Shown piece after piece: positions 27,926 through 36,996 of a stretch of 64,000 nt of DNA. Source of the stretch: Acidobacteriota bacterium (lineage in GTDB: Bacteria; Acidobacteriota; Blastocatellia; Pyrinomonadales; Pyrinomonadaceae); the NCBI GenBank assembly GCA_020199835.1, contig JAIVJV010000003.1:124001-188000 (forward strand), written 5' to 3'. Position 1 is the stretch's first letter, and each line of letters opens with the position of its first letter. The notes beneath the pieces were generated by a model. It searched no databases, was not told where the DNA came from, and saw only the letters and a list, made by a program, of their open reading frames with translations. Position numbers and translations under genes: made by a program.

Positions 27926-29605
27926 CTACCTCGTCAGTTGGCGATACTTGATGCGGTGCGGCGTCTCGGCAGCAGGACCAAGACGCGCTTTGCGATCCGC
28001 TTCGTACTCCGAGTAGTTTCCTTCGAACCACATCACTTTGCTGTCGCCTTCAAACGCCAGCATGTGAGTCGCGATGCGATCGAGAAACCAGCGATCGTGC
28101 GAGATCACCACCGCGCAGCCCGCGAAGTTTTCCAACGCTTCTTCGAGTGCGCGCAACGTGTTGACGTCGAGATCGTTGGTCGGCTCGTCGAGCAGCAAAA
28201 CGTTAGCGCCTTCTTTCAACATCTTCGCGAGGTGCACGCGATTGCGTTCGCCACCCGACAACATCCCGACCTTCTTCTGTTGATCGGATCCGGAGAAATT
28301 GAACCGCGCCACGTAAGCACGCGAATTGACCTCGCGTGGTCCGAGTTTCAACAAGTCTTCGCCGGCGCTGATCTCCTCCCATATCGTTTTGTCGGGATTG
28401 AGCGTGCGACTCTGATCGACGTAAGCCAGCGCGACTGTTTCACCGATCCGAATCGCGCCTTTGTCGGGCTTCTCCTGGCCGGTGATCATGCGAAAGAGCG
28501 TCGTCTTGCCCGCGCCGTTTGGTCCAATCACACCGACAATGCCGCCCGGCGGTAAAGCAAACGTCATGTCTTCAACCAGCAGATTCTCCCCGTAGGCCTT
28601 GCTTACCCGATCCGCCTCAATCACTACGTTCCCTAAGCGTGGCCCAGCGGGAATATGTATCTCGAGATCTTCGCGCCGCTTATCTGACTCCTGCCGCAGA
28701 AGGTCTTCGTACGAGTTGATTCTCGCTTTGCCTTTGGCGTGACGCGCTTTTGGCGACATGCGAATCCATTCAAGCTCGCGCTGCAATGTCTTCTGTCGTT
28801 CGGTCTCTGACTTTTCTTCGCGCCGCAGCCGCTCCTGTTTCTGTTCGAGCCATGACGTGTAATTACCCTTCCACGGAATGCCCTGGCCGCGATCGAGTTC
28901 CAGAATCCAGCCGGCGACATTGTCTAGAAAATAGCGATCGTGCGTGACAGCGATGATCGTGCCGGCGTAGCTCTGCAAGTGATGTTCGAGCCACGCGACC
29001 GACTCGGCGTCGAGATGGTTCGTTGGTTCGTCGAGCAGCAGGATGTCGGGTTTTTGCAATAGCAAACGGCAGAGCGCGACGCGTCTGCGTTCACCGCCTG
29101 ACAAGACCTTCACGGGTGTTTCCGGTGGCGGACAGCGCAGCGCGTCCATTGCCATTTCGAGGCGCGAATCGAGATCCCACGCGTCCTGTGCGTCGAGTTT
29201 TTCCTGCACTTCGCCTTGCCGTTCGAGTAGCGCGGCCATCTCGTCGTCGCTCAACTCCTCGCCAAACTTCGCGTTGATCTCCTCAAACTCTTTCAGCAGA
29301 TCGACGGTTTCCTGCACGGCTCCGGAAACGACCTCGCGCACCGTGCGCGCGTCGTCGAGCAACGGTTCCTGCTCGAGAAAACCGACGGTGTACCCGGGCG
29401 AGATCACGGTCTCGCCGTTGAAATCTTTATCGACGCCGGCGAGTATGCGCAGCAACGACGACTTGCCGGATCCGTTCAAACCGATGACGCCGATCTTCGC
29501 GCCATAGAAGTATGAAAGATAGATGTCTTTGAGGACCGGCTTTTTGTCATAGAACTTGCTGACGCCGACCATCGAATAAATGACTTTGTTTGGTTCCGTA
29601 CTCAT
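27926..29605 (-). CDS. ettA: Energy-dependent translational throttle protein EttA (ABC-F)
   Basis: 559-residue ABC-F ATPase with two ATPase domains: Walker [10 protein letters not shown] and GPNGAGKTT, signatures [11 protein letters not shown] and [11 protein letters not shown], Walker [12 protein letters not shown] and [11 protein letters not shown]. The inter-domain linker and arm carry [18 protein letters not shown], which is typical of EttA. EttA binds the ribosomal E site and gates the first elongation steps according to ADP/ATP ratio. No membrane segments are present. It lies 18 bp downstream of recN. Confidence 0.93.
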   Translation of the reverse strand: MSTEPNKVIYSMVGVSKFYDKKPVLKDIYLSYFYGAKIGVIGLNGSGKSSLLRILAGVDKDFNGETVISPGYTVGFLEQEPLLDDARTVREVVSGAVQETVDLLKEFEEINAKFGEELSDDEMAALLERQGEVQEKLDAQDAWDLDSRLEMAMDALRCPPPETPVKVLSGGERRRVALCRLLLQKPDILLLDEPTNHLDAESVAWLEHHLQSYAGTIIAVTHDRYFLDNVAGWILELDRGQGIPWKGNYTSWLEQKQERLRREEKSETERQKTLQRELEWIRMSPKARHAKGKARINSYEDLLRQESDKRREDLEIHIPAGPRLGNVVIEADRVSKAYGENLLVEDMTFALPPGGIVGVIGPNGAGKTTLFRMITGQEKPDKGAIRIGETVALAYVDQSRTLNPDKTIWEEISAGEDLLKLGPREVNSRAYVARFNFSGSDQQKKVGMLSGGERNRVHLAKMLKEGANVLLLDEPTNDLDVNTLRALEEALENFAGCAVVISHDRWFLDRIATHMLAFEGDSKVMWFEGNYSEYEADRKARLGPAAETPHRIKYRQLTR

Positions 29606-29623
29606 AAACCCCTCGGGTCTCCC

Positions 29624-31291
29624 TTAATGTTTTAGTAGTTCGCGTGCGTGGCGGCGGGCGCTGTCGGTGATTTCGGCGCCGGTGAGCATGCGAGCGATCT
29701 CTTCGACGCGGCCGGTGCGATCGAGTTTGTTGACACTCACTTGTGTGCGGCCTGCAAGTGCCTGTTTCTGCACGACGAGGTGATTATCGGCGAAGCGCGC
29801 GATTTGCGGTTGGTGCGTGACGCACAACACCTGATTCGTCTGCGATAGTCTCTTCAGTTTGATTCCGACCGCTTCGCTGACGCGTCCACCGATGCCGGTG
29901 TCGATCTCGTCGAACACGATCGTACGCGGAAACTCTGAAGCGTTTGAAACTGTTTTCAACACGAGCATCAAACGTGAAGCTTCACCACCGGAAGCGACTC
30001 GCGCCAGCGGCTTCACCTGTTCGCCAACATTCGCTGAAAATTGAAATTCAACCTGGTCGAGACCGGTTGGACCAATCCGCGCGCCATCCGTTTCGTCCGT
30101 GTTCACCTGTACTTCAAACCGGGCGTTCTCCATCGCAACTTCAGCGATCCCCTCTTCGACTGCCTTCTCAAGCGCCTTCGCCGCCCGCACTCGCTCTTTA
30201 TGCAGCTTCCGCGCCCGCTCGAAATAAATCTTTTCCACCGTACGCAACTCAGCACTCAGTTCCTGTTCGCGCTGGTCCGACGTTTCAATCTGCCGCAAAC
30301 GATCCTGGGCCTGCGCGAGGTGCTCCAGACAACTCTCAATCGATCCACCATACTTGCGCTTCAATCGCGAAAGCTCGGCGAGGCGATCCTCGATATCCGC
30401 GAGTCTCGCCGGCGAAAACTCCAGCTTGTCAGCAAAGTCGCGCAACGCAAACGAAAGATCCTCGAGCACCGCACGCGCCGATTCCAACCCTTCGACGTAC
30501 TCGCGAAAACCGGAATCGTACTCGCTCAGCTCGTCAACGTCCTTCAACGTCTGTCGCAAACGCGCGAGCGCCGCGTCGTCGTCTTCATAAATGCGGCTGT
30601 AACTCGCCTGGCAAAGCGTCGTCAACTTCTCAACGTTCGACAAACGCCGCCGCTCTTCTTCCAAGCGCTCGGTTTCACCAAGCGAGAGCTGCGCGCGCTC
30701 CAGCTCCGCGATTTGAAACTGCAAGGTGTCAGCGAGTTGAAACTTCTCCGCCGCATCCTGTCGCAACGCCGCGAGTTCGCGCTGGACACGGCTCAAACTT
30801 TCGTAAGCTTCAGCGACCTCGGCGCGCAACGCAGCGTGGCCCGCGAAACTGTCGAGCAACTCCAGATGTGTATGCGTGTCGAAAAGCGTCTGCTGGTCGC
30901 CCTGTCCGTGAATATCGACGAGAAACGGGCGCAGGTCACGCAACAACGCCTGCGTCGCGAGTTGATTATTGATGAAGATCTTGTTGCGACCCGTTGCGGA
31001 GAGTTCGCGGCGGATGATCAGTTCGTCGCCGTTTGAGAAGCCGGAGTTTTCCAACAGCCTTTCGAGCTGCGGATTCGGGCTCAACGAGAACAACCCTTCA
31101 ATCGAGCCGCGCTCGGCCCCTGACTTCAACATTTCACTCGTGAACCGGCCGCCGATCAGGACGCCAAGAGCATCAACAATGATCGACTTTCCCGATCCGG
31201 TTTCACCTGTGAGCAAGTTCAGCGCGCCATCAAACTCCACTCGCAGGTCATCGATCAGCGCGATGTTGGAAATACTGAGGAGTTGCAGCAT
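29624..31291 (-). CDS. recN: DNA repair protein RecN
   Basis: 555-residue SMC-like ATPase in double-strand-break repair. The N-terminal Walker A is GETGSGKSIIVDAL, preceded by the family opening MLQLLSISNIALIDDL. A long coiled coil spans about 150-370. The C-terminal part has the signature region VASGGEASRLMLVLK, the Walker B segment TIVFDEIDTGIGG and VLCVTHQPQIARFAD. Length is close to the usual 550. It heads a minus-strand run with ettA and the phosphatase-propeller gene and diverges from the CvpA-CAP gene. Confidence 0.95.
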   Translation of the reverse strand: MLQLLSISNIALIDDLRVEFDGALNLLTGETGSGKSIIVDALGVLIGGRFTSEMLKSGAERGSIEGLFSLSPNPQLERLLENSGFSNGDELIIRRELSATGRNKIFINNQLATQALLRDLRPFLVDIHGQGDQQTLFDTHTHLELLDSFAGHAALRAEVAEAYESLSRVQRELAALRQDAAEKFQLADTLQFQIAELERAQLSLGETERLEEERRRLSNVEKLTTLCQASYSRIYEDDDAALARLRQTLKDVDELSEYDSGFREYVEGLESARAVLEDLSFALRDFADKLEFSPARLADIEDRLAELSRLKRKYGGSIESCLEHLAQAQDRLRQIETSDQREQELSAELRTVEKIYFERARKLHKERVRAAKALEKAVEEGIAEVAMENARFEVQVNTDETDGARIGPTGLDQVEFQFSANVGEQVKPLARVASGGEASRLMLVLKTVSNASEFPRTIVFDEIDTGIGGRVSEAVGIKLKRLSQTNQVLCVTHQPQIARFADNHLVVQKQALAGRTQVSVNKLDRTGRVEEIARMLTGAEITDSARRHARELLKH

Positions 31292-31330
31292 CTGCGCGCC
31301 ACAGATTAGCAGACATGATAACCTTTAGCC

Positions 31331-32296
31331 ATGCCGCTTAACGTGATCGATCTACTGTTGTTGGCAGTCATTATTCTGAGTTTGATCAATGGCTATCGTC
31401 GGGGATTTGTGCATGGCACGATCGATCTTGCTGCGTGGGTGTTGAGCTTGCTCGCGGCGATGCGTTACTCGCAGCCGGTGGCGCGCTGGCTCGGTGAGCG
31501 CGTTGATTTGTGGTCTGAGGTTTGGGATCAACCGATCGCGTTCATCTTGATCGCAGTGCTCGTTTCGATCGTCGTTCATCTGGTTGGACACGCGTTGCTC
31601 AGACGCCTGCCGCAAGACTTACGGGAGCGACGCGTCAATCAGATCCTCGGTCTGTTGCCGGGATTCGTGAATGGGGTGATTGTTGCGGCGATTCTGTCGG
31701 CATTGCTGCTGGCAGTGCCGCTGAGTGATGGTTTGAGCGAACGCACGCGCGACAGCGTGATTGCTGATCGGCTCGCTGTTTATGCGGAGCGTCTGGAGAA
31801 TCAGCTACGGCCGGTGTTCGGTGAGGCCATTGGCCGCACGCTCAACTTGCTGACTGTTCGGCCTGATTCAGACGAACGCGTCTCTTTGCCGTTTAAGGTT
31901 GCGACGACGCGTCCGCGACCGGATTTGGAAAAGAGAATGCTCGACCTCGTGAATCAGGAGAGAGTTGCGGCGGGTTTGCGTCCGGTCGCCGCGGATCCGG
32001 AGTTGACGGAGGTGGCGCGCCGGCATTCCGCCGATATGTTTGCGCGTGGATACTTCGCGCACGACACACCTGAAGGACTCACGCCGTTTGATCGAATGCG
32101 GCAGGCAAATGTTAGTTTTTTGACTGCGGGCGAAAATCTCGCGCTCGCGCCGACGTTGCAGGTCGCGCACACGGGGTTGATGAACTCCCCCGGTCACCGC
32201 GCCAACATCCTGCGCCCTCAATTCGGCCGCCTCGGCATCGGCATCATGGACGGCGGCATGCGCGGCCTGATGGTCAGCCAGGAATTTCGCAACTAG
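31331..32296 (+). CDS. CvpA-family membrane protein fused to a CAP/SCP domain
   Basis: 321 residues. The N-terminal half is a CvpA (colicin V production) membrane domain with four hydrophobic segments: NVIDLLLLAVIILSLINGYR, then WVLSLLAAMRY, FILIAVLVSIVVHLVG and LLPGFVNGVIVAAILSALLL. The C-terminal half (about 195-321) is a CAP/SCP domain with MLDLVNQERVAAGLRP, RRHSADMFARGYFAH, AGENLA and SPGHRANIL, which resembles YkwD-type secreted proteins. The CAP part is probably outside the cytoplasm. Function unknown; it diverges from recN with a 39-bp gap. Confidence 0.88.
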   Translation: MPLNVIDLLLLAVIILSLINGYRRGFVHGTIDLAAWVLSLLAAMRYSQPVARWLGERVDLWSEVWDQPIAFILIAVLVSIVVHLVGHALLRRLPQDLRERRVNQILGLLPGFVNGVIVAAILSALLLAVPLSDGLSERTRDSVIADRLAVYAERLENQLRPVFGEAIGRTLNLLTVRPDSDERVSLPFKVATTRPRPDLEKRMLDLVNQERVAAGLRPVAADPELTEVARRHSADMFARGYFAHDTPEGLTPFDRMRQANVSFLTAGENLALAPTLQVAHTGLMNSPGHRANILRPQFGRLGIGIMDGGMRGLMVSQEFRN

Positions 32297-32473
32297 AGTA
32301 ACGCCGCACGTGTTAACCGTAAGCGTTTGAACGCCGAAGGCGGTAACCAATTCCAGCCCAGGGGTTGGCACAACCCTGGGTTAACACAACAGAAGCTAAC
32401 CAACGCTGAAAGCGTTCGCTACGAGGACGCCAACAGAATTCCCGGAACTTTTTCCCCGCCAAGAACGTCTTAC
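32297..32473. repeat. Intergenic region with REP-like hairpin elements
   Basis: Between the CvpA-CAP and TetR genes. It holds two nested-type hairpins: CCCAGGGGTTG (32357-32367) against CAACCCTGGG (32371-32380) with one bulged G, and AACGCT (32402-32407) against AGCGTT (32411-32416). AGCGTT-type sequence also occurs at 32322. The arrangement resembles dispersed palindromic elements found between genes in several phyla. Only one copy occurs here, so a repeat family cannot be shown from the window. Confidence 0.4.
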
Positions 32474-32496
32474 TGACTGAAATTCGATTTTAGTCA
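32474..32496 (+). promoter_or_regulatory. Palindromic operator upstream of the TetR gene
   Basis: 23-bp near-perfect palindrome: arms TGACTGAAAT (32474-32483) and ATTTTAGTCA (32487-32496), 9 of 10 positions complementary, with a 3-bp centre. It ends 40 bp before the TetR start codon. Size, symmetry and position fit a TetR-family autoregulatory operator; this is inferred. Confidence 0.65.
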
Positions 32497-32536
32497 GCAG
32501 TCAGCTCTGTAGAAAGCCCCGGAAAAACGCGCGAAA

Positions 32537-33145
32537 ATGGCCGCAATTGCACCTAAAGAGGCTGTCAGGGATGCGATCCTGGACGCTACTGACCGCCTCC
32601 TTGCCCGGTATGGCTACCGGAAAATGACCGTCGAGGATATCGCTGCTGAGGCCGGGATCGGCAAAGGCACGATCTATCTCCACTTCAGCAGCAAGGAAGA
32701 AGTCGTTCTCTCCCATGTCGACCGTATCGTCGACCACCTGAAACAGCAGCATCTGACGGTCATCGCCCGCTCGGATTACACCGCTCCCGAGCGCATTCGC
32801 CGGATGCTGCTGGTGCGGGTGCTCTTTCGCTTCGACAGCATTCAACACTACACCCAGAGTCTCAACGATCTGCTCGCCGCCCTGCGTCCCGGCCTGCTGG
32901 CCCGCCGCGCCAAGTACTTCGAGGAAGAAGCGCAAATCTTCGCTGAGGTCCTGGCCGAAGGCCGCGACAGGGGCGAGTTTCACTTTGAAAACGAATTGGC
33001 CACGGCAGGCGCGCTGTTGGAAGCCACTAACGGTCTGCTGCCGTACAGCCTGAGCACCGCGGAACTCGGAGAACGCGATGAAGTCGAGCGGCGTACGTCC
33101 GCCATCGCCGATCTGCTGCTCGAAGGTTTACTCAGTCGCACTTAA
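32537..33145 (+). CDS. TetR/AcrR family transcriptional regulator
   Basis: 202 residues. The N-terminal TetR DNA-binding domain (about residues 8-55) has the helix-turn-helix [20 protein letters not shown] and the following FSSKEEVV. The C-terminal part is a helical ligand/dimerisation domain without obvious family features. A 23-bp palindrome lies just upstream, suggesting autorepression. The S41 peptidase gene begins 40 bp downstream in the same direction and is the most likely regulated partner. Confidence 0.92.
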   Translation: MAAIAPKEAVRDAILDATDRLLARYGYRKMTVEDIAAEAGIGKGTIYLHFSSKEEVVLSHVDRIVDHLKQQHLTVIARSDYTAPERIRRMLLVRVLFRFDSIQHYTQSLNDLLAALRPGLLARRAKYFEEEAQIFAEVLAEGRDRGEFHFENELATAGALLEATNGLLPYSLSTAELGERDEVERRTSAIADLLLEGLLSRT

Positions 33146-33185
33146 AACATCTATGTCCGATTCTTACAGCAAGGAGCATCACGCA

Positions 33186-34283
33186 ATGTCCAAGTCACTC
33201 AGTATTGTCGCCGGTTTAGTTCTGCTCGTGTTGCAACTCACCGCAGTTGCAGTCGCGCAGCAACCGGAACAACCGGATCTCACCATCGACGCCGCCACGC
33301 GCACACAGGTTATCGATGGCGTTCTAAGGCGACTCAAGGACTCGTACGTTTTTCCGGAAGTCGCGAAGAGGATGGAACAGTCAATTCGCGAGCGGGCAGG
33401 TAAAAAGGAATACGATCAGATCACCAGCGCCAAAGAGTTTGCCACAAAGCTTACCGGTGACCTTCAGGCCGTCAGCAAGGACAAGCACCTGCGCGTGCGC
33501 TACTCCAGCCGGGCGATTCCGGAGCGTGGCCCACAACGCGAACCGACTGCGTCCGAGCGTGAAGAGCGCAAGCGTGAACTCGGCTGGATGAATCATGGGT
33601 TCTCGAAGGTCGAGCGCCTCCCTGGCAACATCGGTTATCTCGAGTTCTTGAATTTCATGGATGAAGAACTCGGCGCGGACACAGTTGCCGCGGCGATGAA
33701 CTTCATCAATGGTACCGACGCGCTGATCATCGACATGCGTAACAACGGCGGCGGAAATCCAGCGATGGTGGCATTGGTGTGCTCTTATCTGTTTGGACCA
33801 GAGCCAGTGCACCTCAACAGTCTCTATTGGCGTGAAGGCAATCGCACCGACGAGTTTTGGACCAAAAAGGAAGTCGCGGGCAAGCGATATCTGAACAAGG
33901 ACGTTTACGTATTGACGAGCAAGCGCACGTTCTCCGGGGCGGAGGAATTCACTTACAACCTGAAGAACCTCAAACGCGCGACGATCATTGGTGAAACAAC
34001 CGGCGGTGGCGCACACCCCGGTGGCGGCTTCCGCATCACGGAACACTTCGGCATGTTTGTTCCGACGGGTCGTGCGATCAGTCCGATCACCAAGACAAAT
34101 TGGGAAGGCACTGGCGTGACTCCCGATGTCGCGGTGCCGGCGGATCAGGCGTTACTCACAGCGCGGGTGATGGCGCTGAAGAAATCGTTGACGACGCTGA
34201 AAGACCAGGACCTCAAACCGCGTCTCGAGGCCGAGATCCAAAGACTCGAAAAAGAATTGGCTGATATGAAGTCTAAGAGTTAA
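33186..34283 (+). CDS. Secreted S41-family peptidase
   Basis: 365 residues from the ATG at 33186, which has a Shine-Dalgarno AAGGAG 9 bp upstream and opens a signal peptide (SIVAGLVLLVLQLTAVAVAQ). The C-terminal-processing-protease core includes DALIIDMRNNGGGNPAMV, with the nucleophile motif SKRTFSGAEEFTYNL (Ser of the Ser/Lys dyad) and GETTGGGAHPGG. An N-terminal IRBP-like region replaces the PDZ domain of CtpA. A C-terminal coiled-coil tail is rich in Lys/Glu/Leu. It probably cleaves peptides in the periplasm or outside. It shares a transcript with the TetR gene and is followed by a strong terminator. Confidence 0.88.
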   Translation: MSKSLSIVAGLVLLVLQLTAVAVAQQPEQPDLTIDAATRTQVIDGVLRRLKDSYVFPEVAKRMEQSIRERAGKKEYDQITSAKEFATKLTGDLQAVSKDKHLRVRYSSRAIPERGPQREPTASEREERKRELGWMNHGFSKVERLPGNIGYLEFLNFMDEELGADTVAAAMNFINGTDALIIDMRNNGGGNPAMVALVCSYLFGPEPVHLNSLYWREGNRTDEFWTKKEVAGKRYLNKDVYVLTSKRTFSGAEEFTYNLKNLKRATIIGETTGGGAHPGGGFRITEHFGMFVPTGRAISPITKTNWEGTGVTPDVAVPADQALLTARVMALKKSLTTLKDQDLKPRLEAEIQRLEKELADMKSKS

Positions 34284-34309
34284 TTCCGTCGCTACTTCGC
34301 GTTGTAAAC

Positions 34310-34365
34310 GAGCACTCGTTTGTTTCCACTTCTGCCCAAGGAAACTGACGAGTGCTCTTATTTTG
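34310..34365 (+). terminator. Intrinsic terminator after the S41 peptidase
   Basis: Outer arms GAGCACTCGT (34310-34319) and ACGAGTGCTC (34348-34357) are a perfect 10-bp match. An inner stem GTTTCC/GGAAAC (34322-34327 and 34340-34345) extends it. TTATTTTG follows. It isolates the TetR-S41 transcript from the TPR-thioredoxin gene. Confidence 0.85.
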
Positions 34366-34502
34366 CGCCAGCCACCGTCAACACTGTTCTTAAAGCCACA
34401 AAGTCTGCGCGGCTCAGGATCTTTTTTTGCTGAGTGATGGTCCTGCTGGTTCCACGGCTTGAAAAGCGGTGGTATCATGCGCCTCTCACGGAGGACCCAC
34501 AA

Positions 34503-35543
34503 ATGATCAGAATCCTTGCATTCGTTCTACTGTTGCTCATGGTCCTGGCGTCGCCCGCCACTCTCGCCGGTGTTTCAGCCGTGACGCAAGACGGTGATGC
34601 GGCCTGGACCGAGGAATTGGAGAAGGGACAAGCCCTGTTACGGCGGCGCGAGTACGAGGCCGCGTTGAAGAGTTTCAAGCGCGCCAACGAGATGCGCGAC
34701 AAGAAATGCGGCGTCTGCTTCGCGTGGATGGCCGAGACGTATCTTAACCTCGAGGCCTATAAAAACGTGGTCGACTCCGCTGAGAAGACGATCGAGTTTG
34801 CCGGCGGCGACCAGCAGTTACTCTTGAGGGCTTACAACCACCAGGGTATTGCGCTGCAAGCACTGGCCGACAAGAAGGACCAGAAGAAACTTCAAGCGGC
34901 TGAGGCTGCGTTTCGCCAGGGGCTTGCAATCCAGGGCGCGCCGCCGTTGTTGCATTACAGCCTCGGCGTGACGTTGCTCCAGTTGAATCGTGATGCGGAA
35001 GGTATCGCGGCGTTGAAGCAGTTCGTCCAGTTACAACCCAAGGGATCACATGCGGACAGCGCAAACAAGATGATCGAGAACCCGCGTCGCGCTCGCGAAA
35101 ACTACGCTCCTGATTTTTCCTTTTCGACGGCGGAGGGTGAATACGTCTCACTCGAAGATCTGCGTGGGAAAGTGGTGGTGCTTGATTTCTGGGGCACGTG
35201 GTGTCCGCCGTGTGTTGAATCGGTACCTGAGTTGCGCACGCTGCACAAGCGTTACTCAAAAGAGCCGTCGTTTATGTTGATCGGGATCAGTTCCGACAGC
35301 GACGAGCAGGAGTGGCGCGAGTTCACGGCGAAGAACAAGATGATCTGGCCGCAATATCGCGACAAGGACCGCAAGGTCCAACGTGCGTTCGGCGTTCGCG
35401 CGTTTCCGACTTATGTGGTGATCGATCATGAAGGGATCGTGCAGTTTCGGAGCGTTGGCTTGAGTTGGCAGCGTGCGGCAAGTCTGGAAGACGCGATCCG
35501 TAAACACGTAAAAATCGTGGCGAAGAGCACCGAAGCGCGCTGA
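34503..35543 (+). CDS. Secreted TPR-thioredoxin (TlpA/ResA-like) protein
   Basis: 346 residues from the ATG at 34503, which follows GGAGG by 7-8 bp. A signal peptide covers residues 1-23. Residues about 35-190 form TPR-like helical repeats (ALLRRREYEAALKSFKRANE, with a Cys pair KKCGVCFAW nearby). Residues about 200-340 are a TlpA/ResA-type thioredoxin domain with the redox motif DFWGTWCPPCVESVPEL and the cis-Pro region VRAFPTYVVID. Expected activity: periplasmic disulfide reduction. The long frame from 34434 is rejected because its leader is not conserved. Confidence 0.9.
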   Translation: MIRILAFVLLLLMVLASPATLAGVSAVTQDGDAAWTEELEKGQALLRRREYEAALKSFKRANEMRDKKCGVCFAWMAETYLNLEAYKNVVDSAEKTIEFAGGDQQLLLRAYNHQGIALQALADKKDQKKLQAAEAAFRQGLAIQGAPPLLHYSLGVTLLQLNRDAEGIAALKQFVQLQPKGSHADSANKMIENPRRARENYAPDFSFSTAEGEYVSLEDLRGKVVVLDFWGTWCPPCVESVPELRTLHKRYSKEPSFMLIGISSDSDEQEWREFTAKNKMIWPQYRDKDRKVQRAFGVRAFPTYVVIDHEGIVQFRSVGLSWQRAASLEDAIRKHVKIVAKSTEAR

Positions 35544-35967
35544 GGCATTTCGCCGCACCTCGCCGTTCAGAAACCTAAAAAGAAAGTATTTGACCCTCAA
35601 AAAAACCGGCATAGAATGCGTCGTCCACTTGGTGTTACCTCAGCGAACTCACGCCCATCGCTGAGAATGTAATCGGTACTCACAAACCTCCTGAACCGTT
35701 GGCGCCCACGGCAAAAACAAAATGCAACTCGTCGGGGCGGCCATGCGCAAGCTTATTCATATCGCTTTCGGAGTGCTCAAGTCGGGCAAAGTCTTTGACC
35801 CTGATCATGAACGTCTATTTAACGCCGCCGCTTGATTTTCAAGACGGTATCTCACATCCGGTGGCACAGCCACTCACGCCGTCGGCCGGGTCAGGTCACA
35901 TTCGAGGGCAGAGGCACATGATCCGCGGGCCAACAAGCACTCGTAGCCAAAGCGACTGGAACTCACG
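35544..35967. other. Intergenic region with an IS110 relic
   Basis: 424 bp between convergent genes. It holds the transposase C-terminal fragment at 35695-35835 and a perfect 7-bp inverted repeat TCAGCGA/TCGCTGA (35640-35646 and 35658-35664). A 17-nt stretch (35583-35599) repeats a segment of the fragment (35788-35804) with two differences. The remaining 130 bp shows nothing recognisable. Confidence 0.6.
35695..35835 (+). pseudogene. IS110-family transposase, C-terminal remnant
   Basis: A 46-codon frame ending in TGA reads TVGAHGKNKMQLVGAAMRKL, then IHIAFGVLKSGKVFDP. This matches the C terminus of IS110/IS116-type transposases (GKxKMxxxGAAMRKLxHIxxGVLKSGKPFDP). Upstream the frame stops at 35692-35694 and no further transposase sequence was recognised in any frame, so the rest is deleted or scrambled. 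It is a relic, with no complete element in the window. The overlapping frame starting at 35699 is not a gene. Confidence 0.75.
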
Positions 35968-36993
35968 TTACAACACCAGCTTGCCTAACGCGCCATTTGC
36001 CCCTGCGGCCCAGCCAGTGGGTTTGTGAGCTACGAAGCTAAAGGTGTCGAAGCCGGGGCCTTCGATCCGCGACCACGTTTGTCCATCGTCGAGCGAATAG
36101 TCTCCGCCGGATGGACCAAGTGCGACGAGCGTTGGCGTCTTCGCGCCGGGAACGTAAGCCACAACCGAACGAAATCCGGAGAGACCTTTTACGAGCTTCC
36201 ACGTGACGCCGCCATCGCTGGTCACCGCGAGGTTATCGACGGCTTCCTGCTCTTTGCGATAGTCGCCGCCAACCACGACGCCGTGCTTCGCATCGCGAAA
36301 TGCAATCGAGAAGATTCCGGTGGAGGGTCCGGCCGCGAGTAGAGTATCGGCGACTTGCCACGTACGCCCGCGATCCGTGGTGCGCAAGACGCGCGCTCGA
36401 GCGCCGGCGCCGGTACCGATCCACGCGTGCGTCTTGCCGAACAATGCGATGTTCGTGCCGCTCGCCGCAAACGCGCCTTCATTTTCCAGCGCGGGCGGCA
36501 ACGACGCCGGCGGCACACGCGTCCAACTGCGGCCGCCGTTATCCGTTGTCAGTATGTACAACTGTCCGGCAACCGAATCGCCAAAGACGATCCCGTGGTT
36601 CGCATCCCAAAACGACATCGCATCGAGAAACACTTTCTGATCGTCGCTTTTGAACTGCATGGTCCACGTCGCGCCCGCGTCCGTGGTCTTGTAGATGCGC
36701 GACGCGGGGCCATTGCCGATGCTGAGCACGTAAGCGGTCTGAGCATCGATCGCATCGATGTCGCGGAAGTCGAGCGTCTCCGTTGTTACGGTTAACTTCT
36801 TCCACGTTGCACCGCCGTCATTCGTGCGCAACACCGTCGCTCCCGAGCCACTGGCCCATGCAACCCGTTCGTTAACGGCACTGACGCCGCGCAAACGCGC
36901 AGTCACTCCACTTGTTTGCAACGCCCAGCGCGGCCCGAACATAGCCAAGGCGGACATAAGCAATGCAGCGGCTAAGAAGATCATGGTTTTCAT
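35968..36993 (-). CDS. YCF48/BNR-like propeller protein, secreted
   Basis: 341 residues with a hydrophobic signal segment (1-20). The body is a repeat of sialidase/YCF48-like blades, each with an Asp-box-like motif: RTNDGGATWKKL, KTTDAGATWTMQ, TTDNGGRSWTRV, RTTDRGRTWQVA, TSDGGVTWKLV. Such proteins are photosystem-assembly relatives in cyanobacteria, but elsewhere they are exported binding propellers of unknown role. It lies 3 bp downstream of the Cys-rich secreted protein gene, so the two are co-transcribed. Confidence 0.85.
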   Translation of the reverse strand: MKTMIFLAAALLMSALAMFGPRWALQTSGVTARLRGVSAVNERVAWASGSGATVLRTNDGGATWKKLTVTTETLDFRDIDAIDAQTAYVLSIGNGPASRIYKTTDAGATWTMQFKSDDQKVFLDAMSFWDANHGIVFGDSVAGQLYILTTDNGGRSWTRVPPASLPPALENEGAFAASGTNIALFGKTHAWIGTGAGARARVLRTTDRGRTWQVADTLLAAGPSTGIFSIAFRDAKHGVVVGGDYRKEQEAVDNLAVTSDGGVTWKLVKGLSGFRSVVAYVPGAKTPTLVALGPSGGDYSLDDGQTWSRIEGPGFDTFSFVAHKPTGWAAGANGALGKLVL

Positions 36994-36996
36994 TCG

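Noticed and set aside
29944-30972. Plus-strand frames of 300+ codons opposite recN
   Set aside because: Antisense shadows of recN, with low-complexity Pro/Arg content and no start signals.
35699-36028. 109-codon frame in the 35.5-36.0 kb gap
   Set aside because: It overlaps the IS110 relic in a different frame and runs into the YCF48-like gene; no ribosome-binding site.
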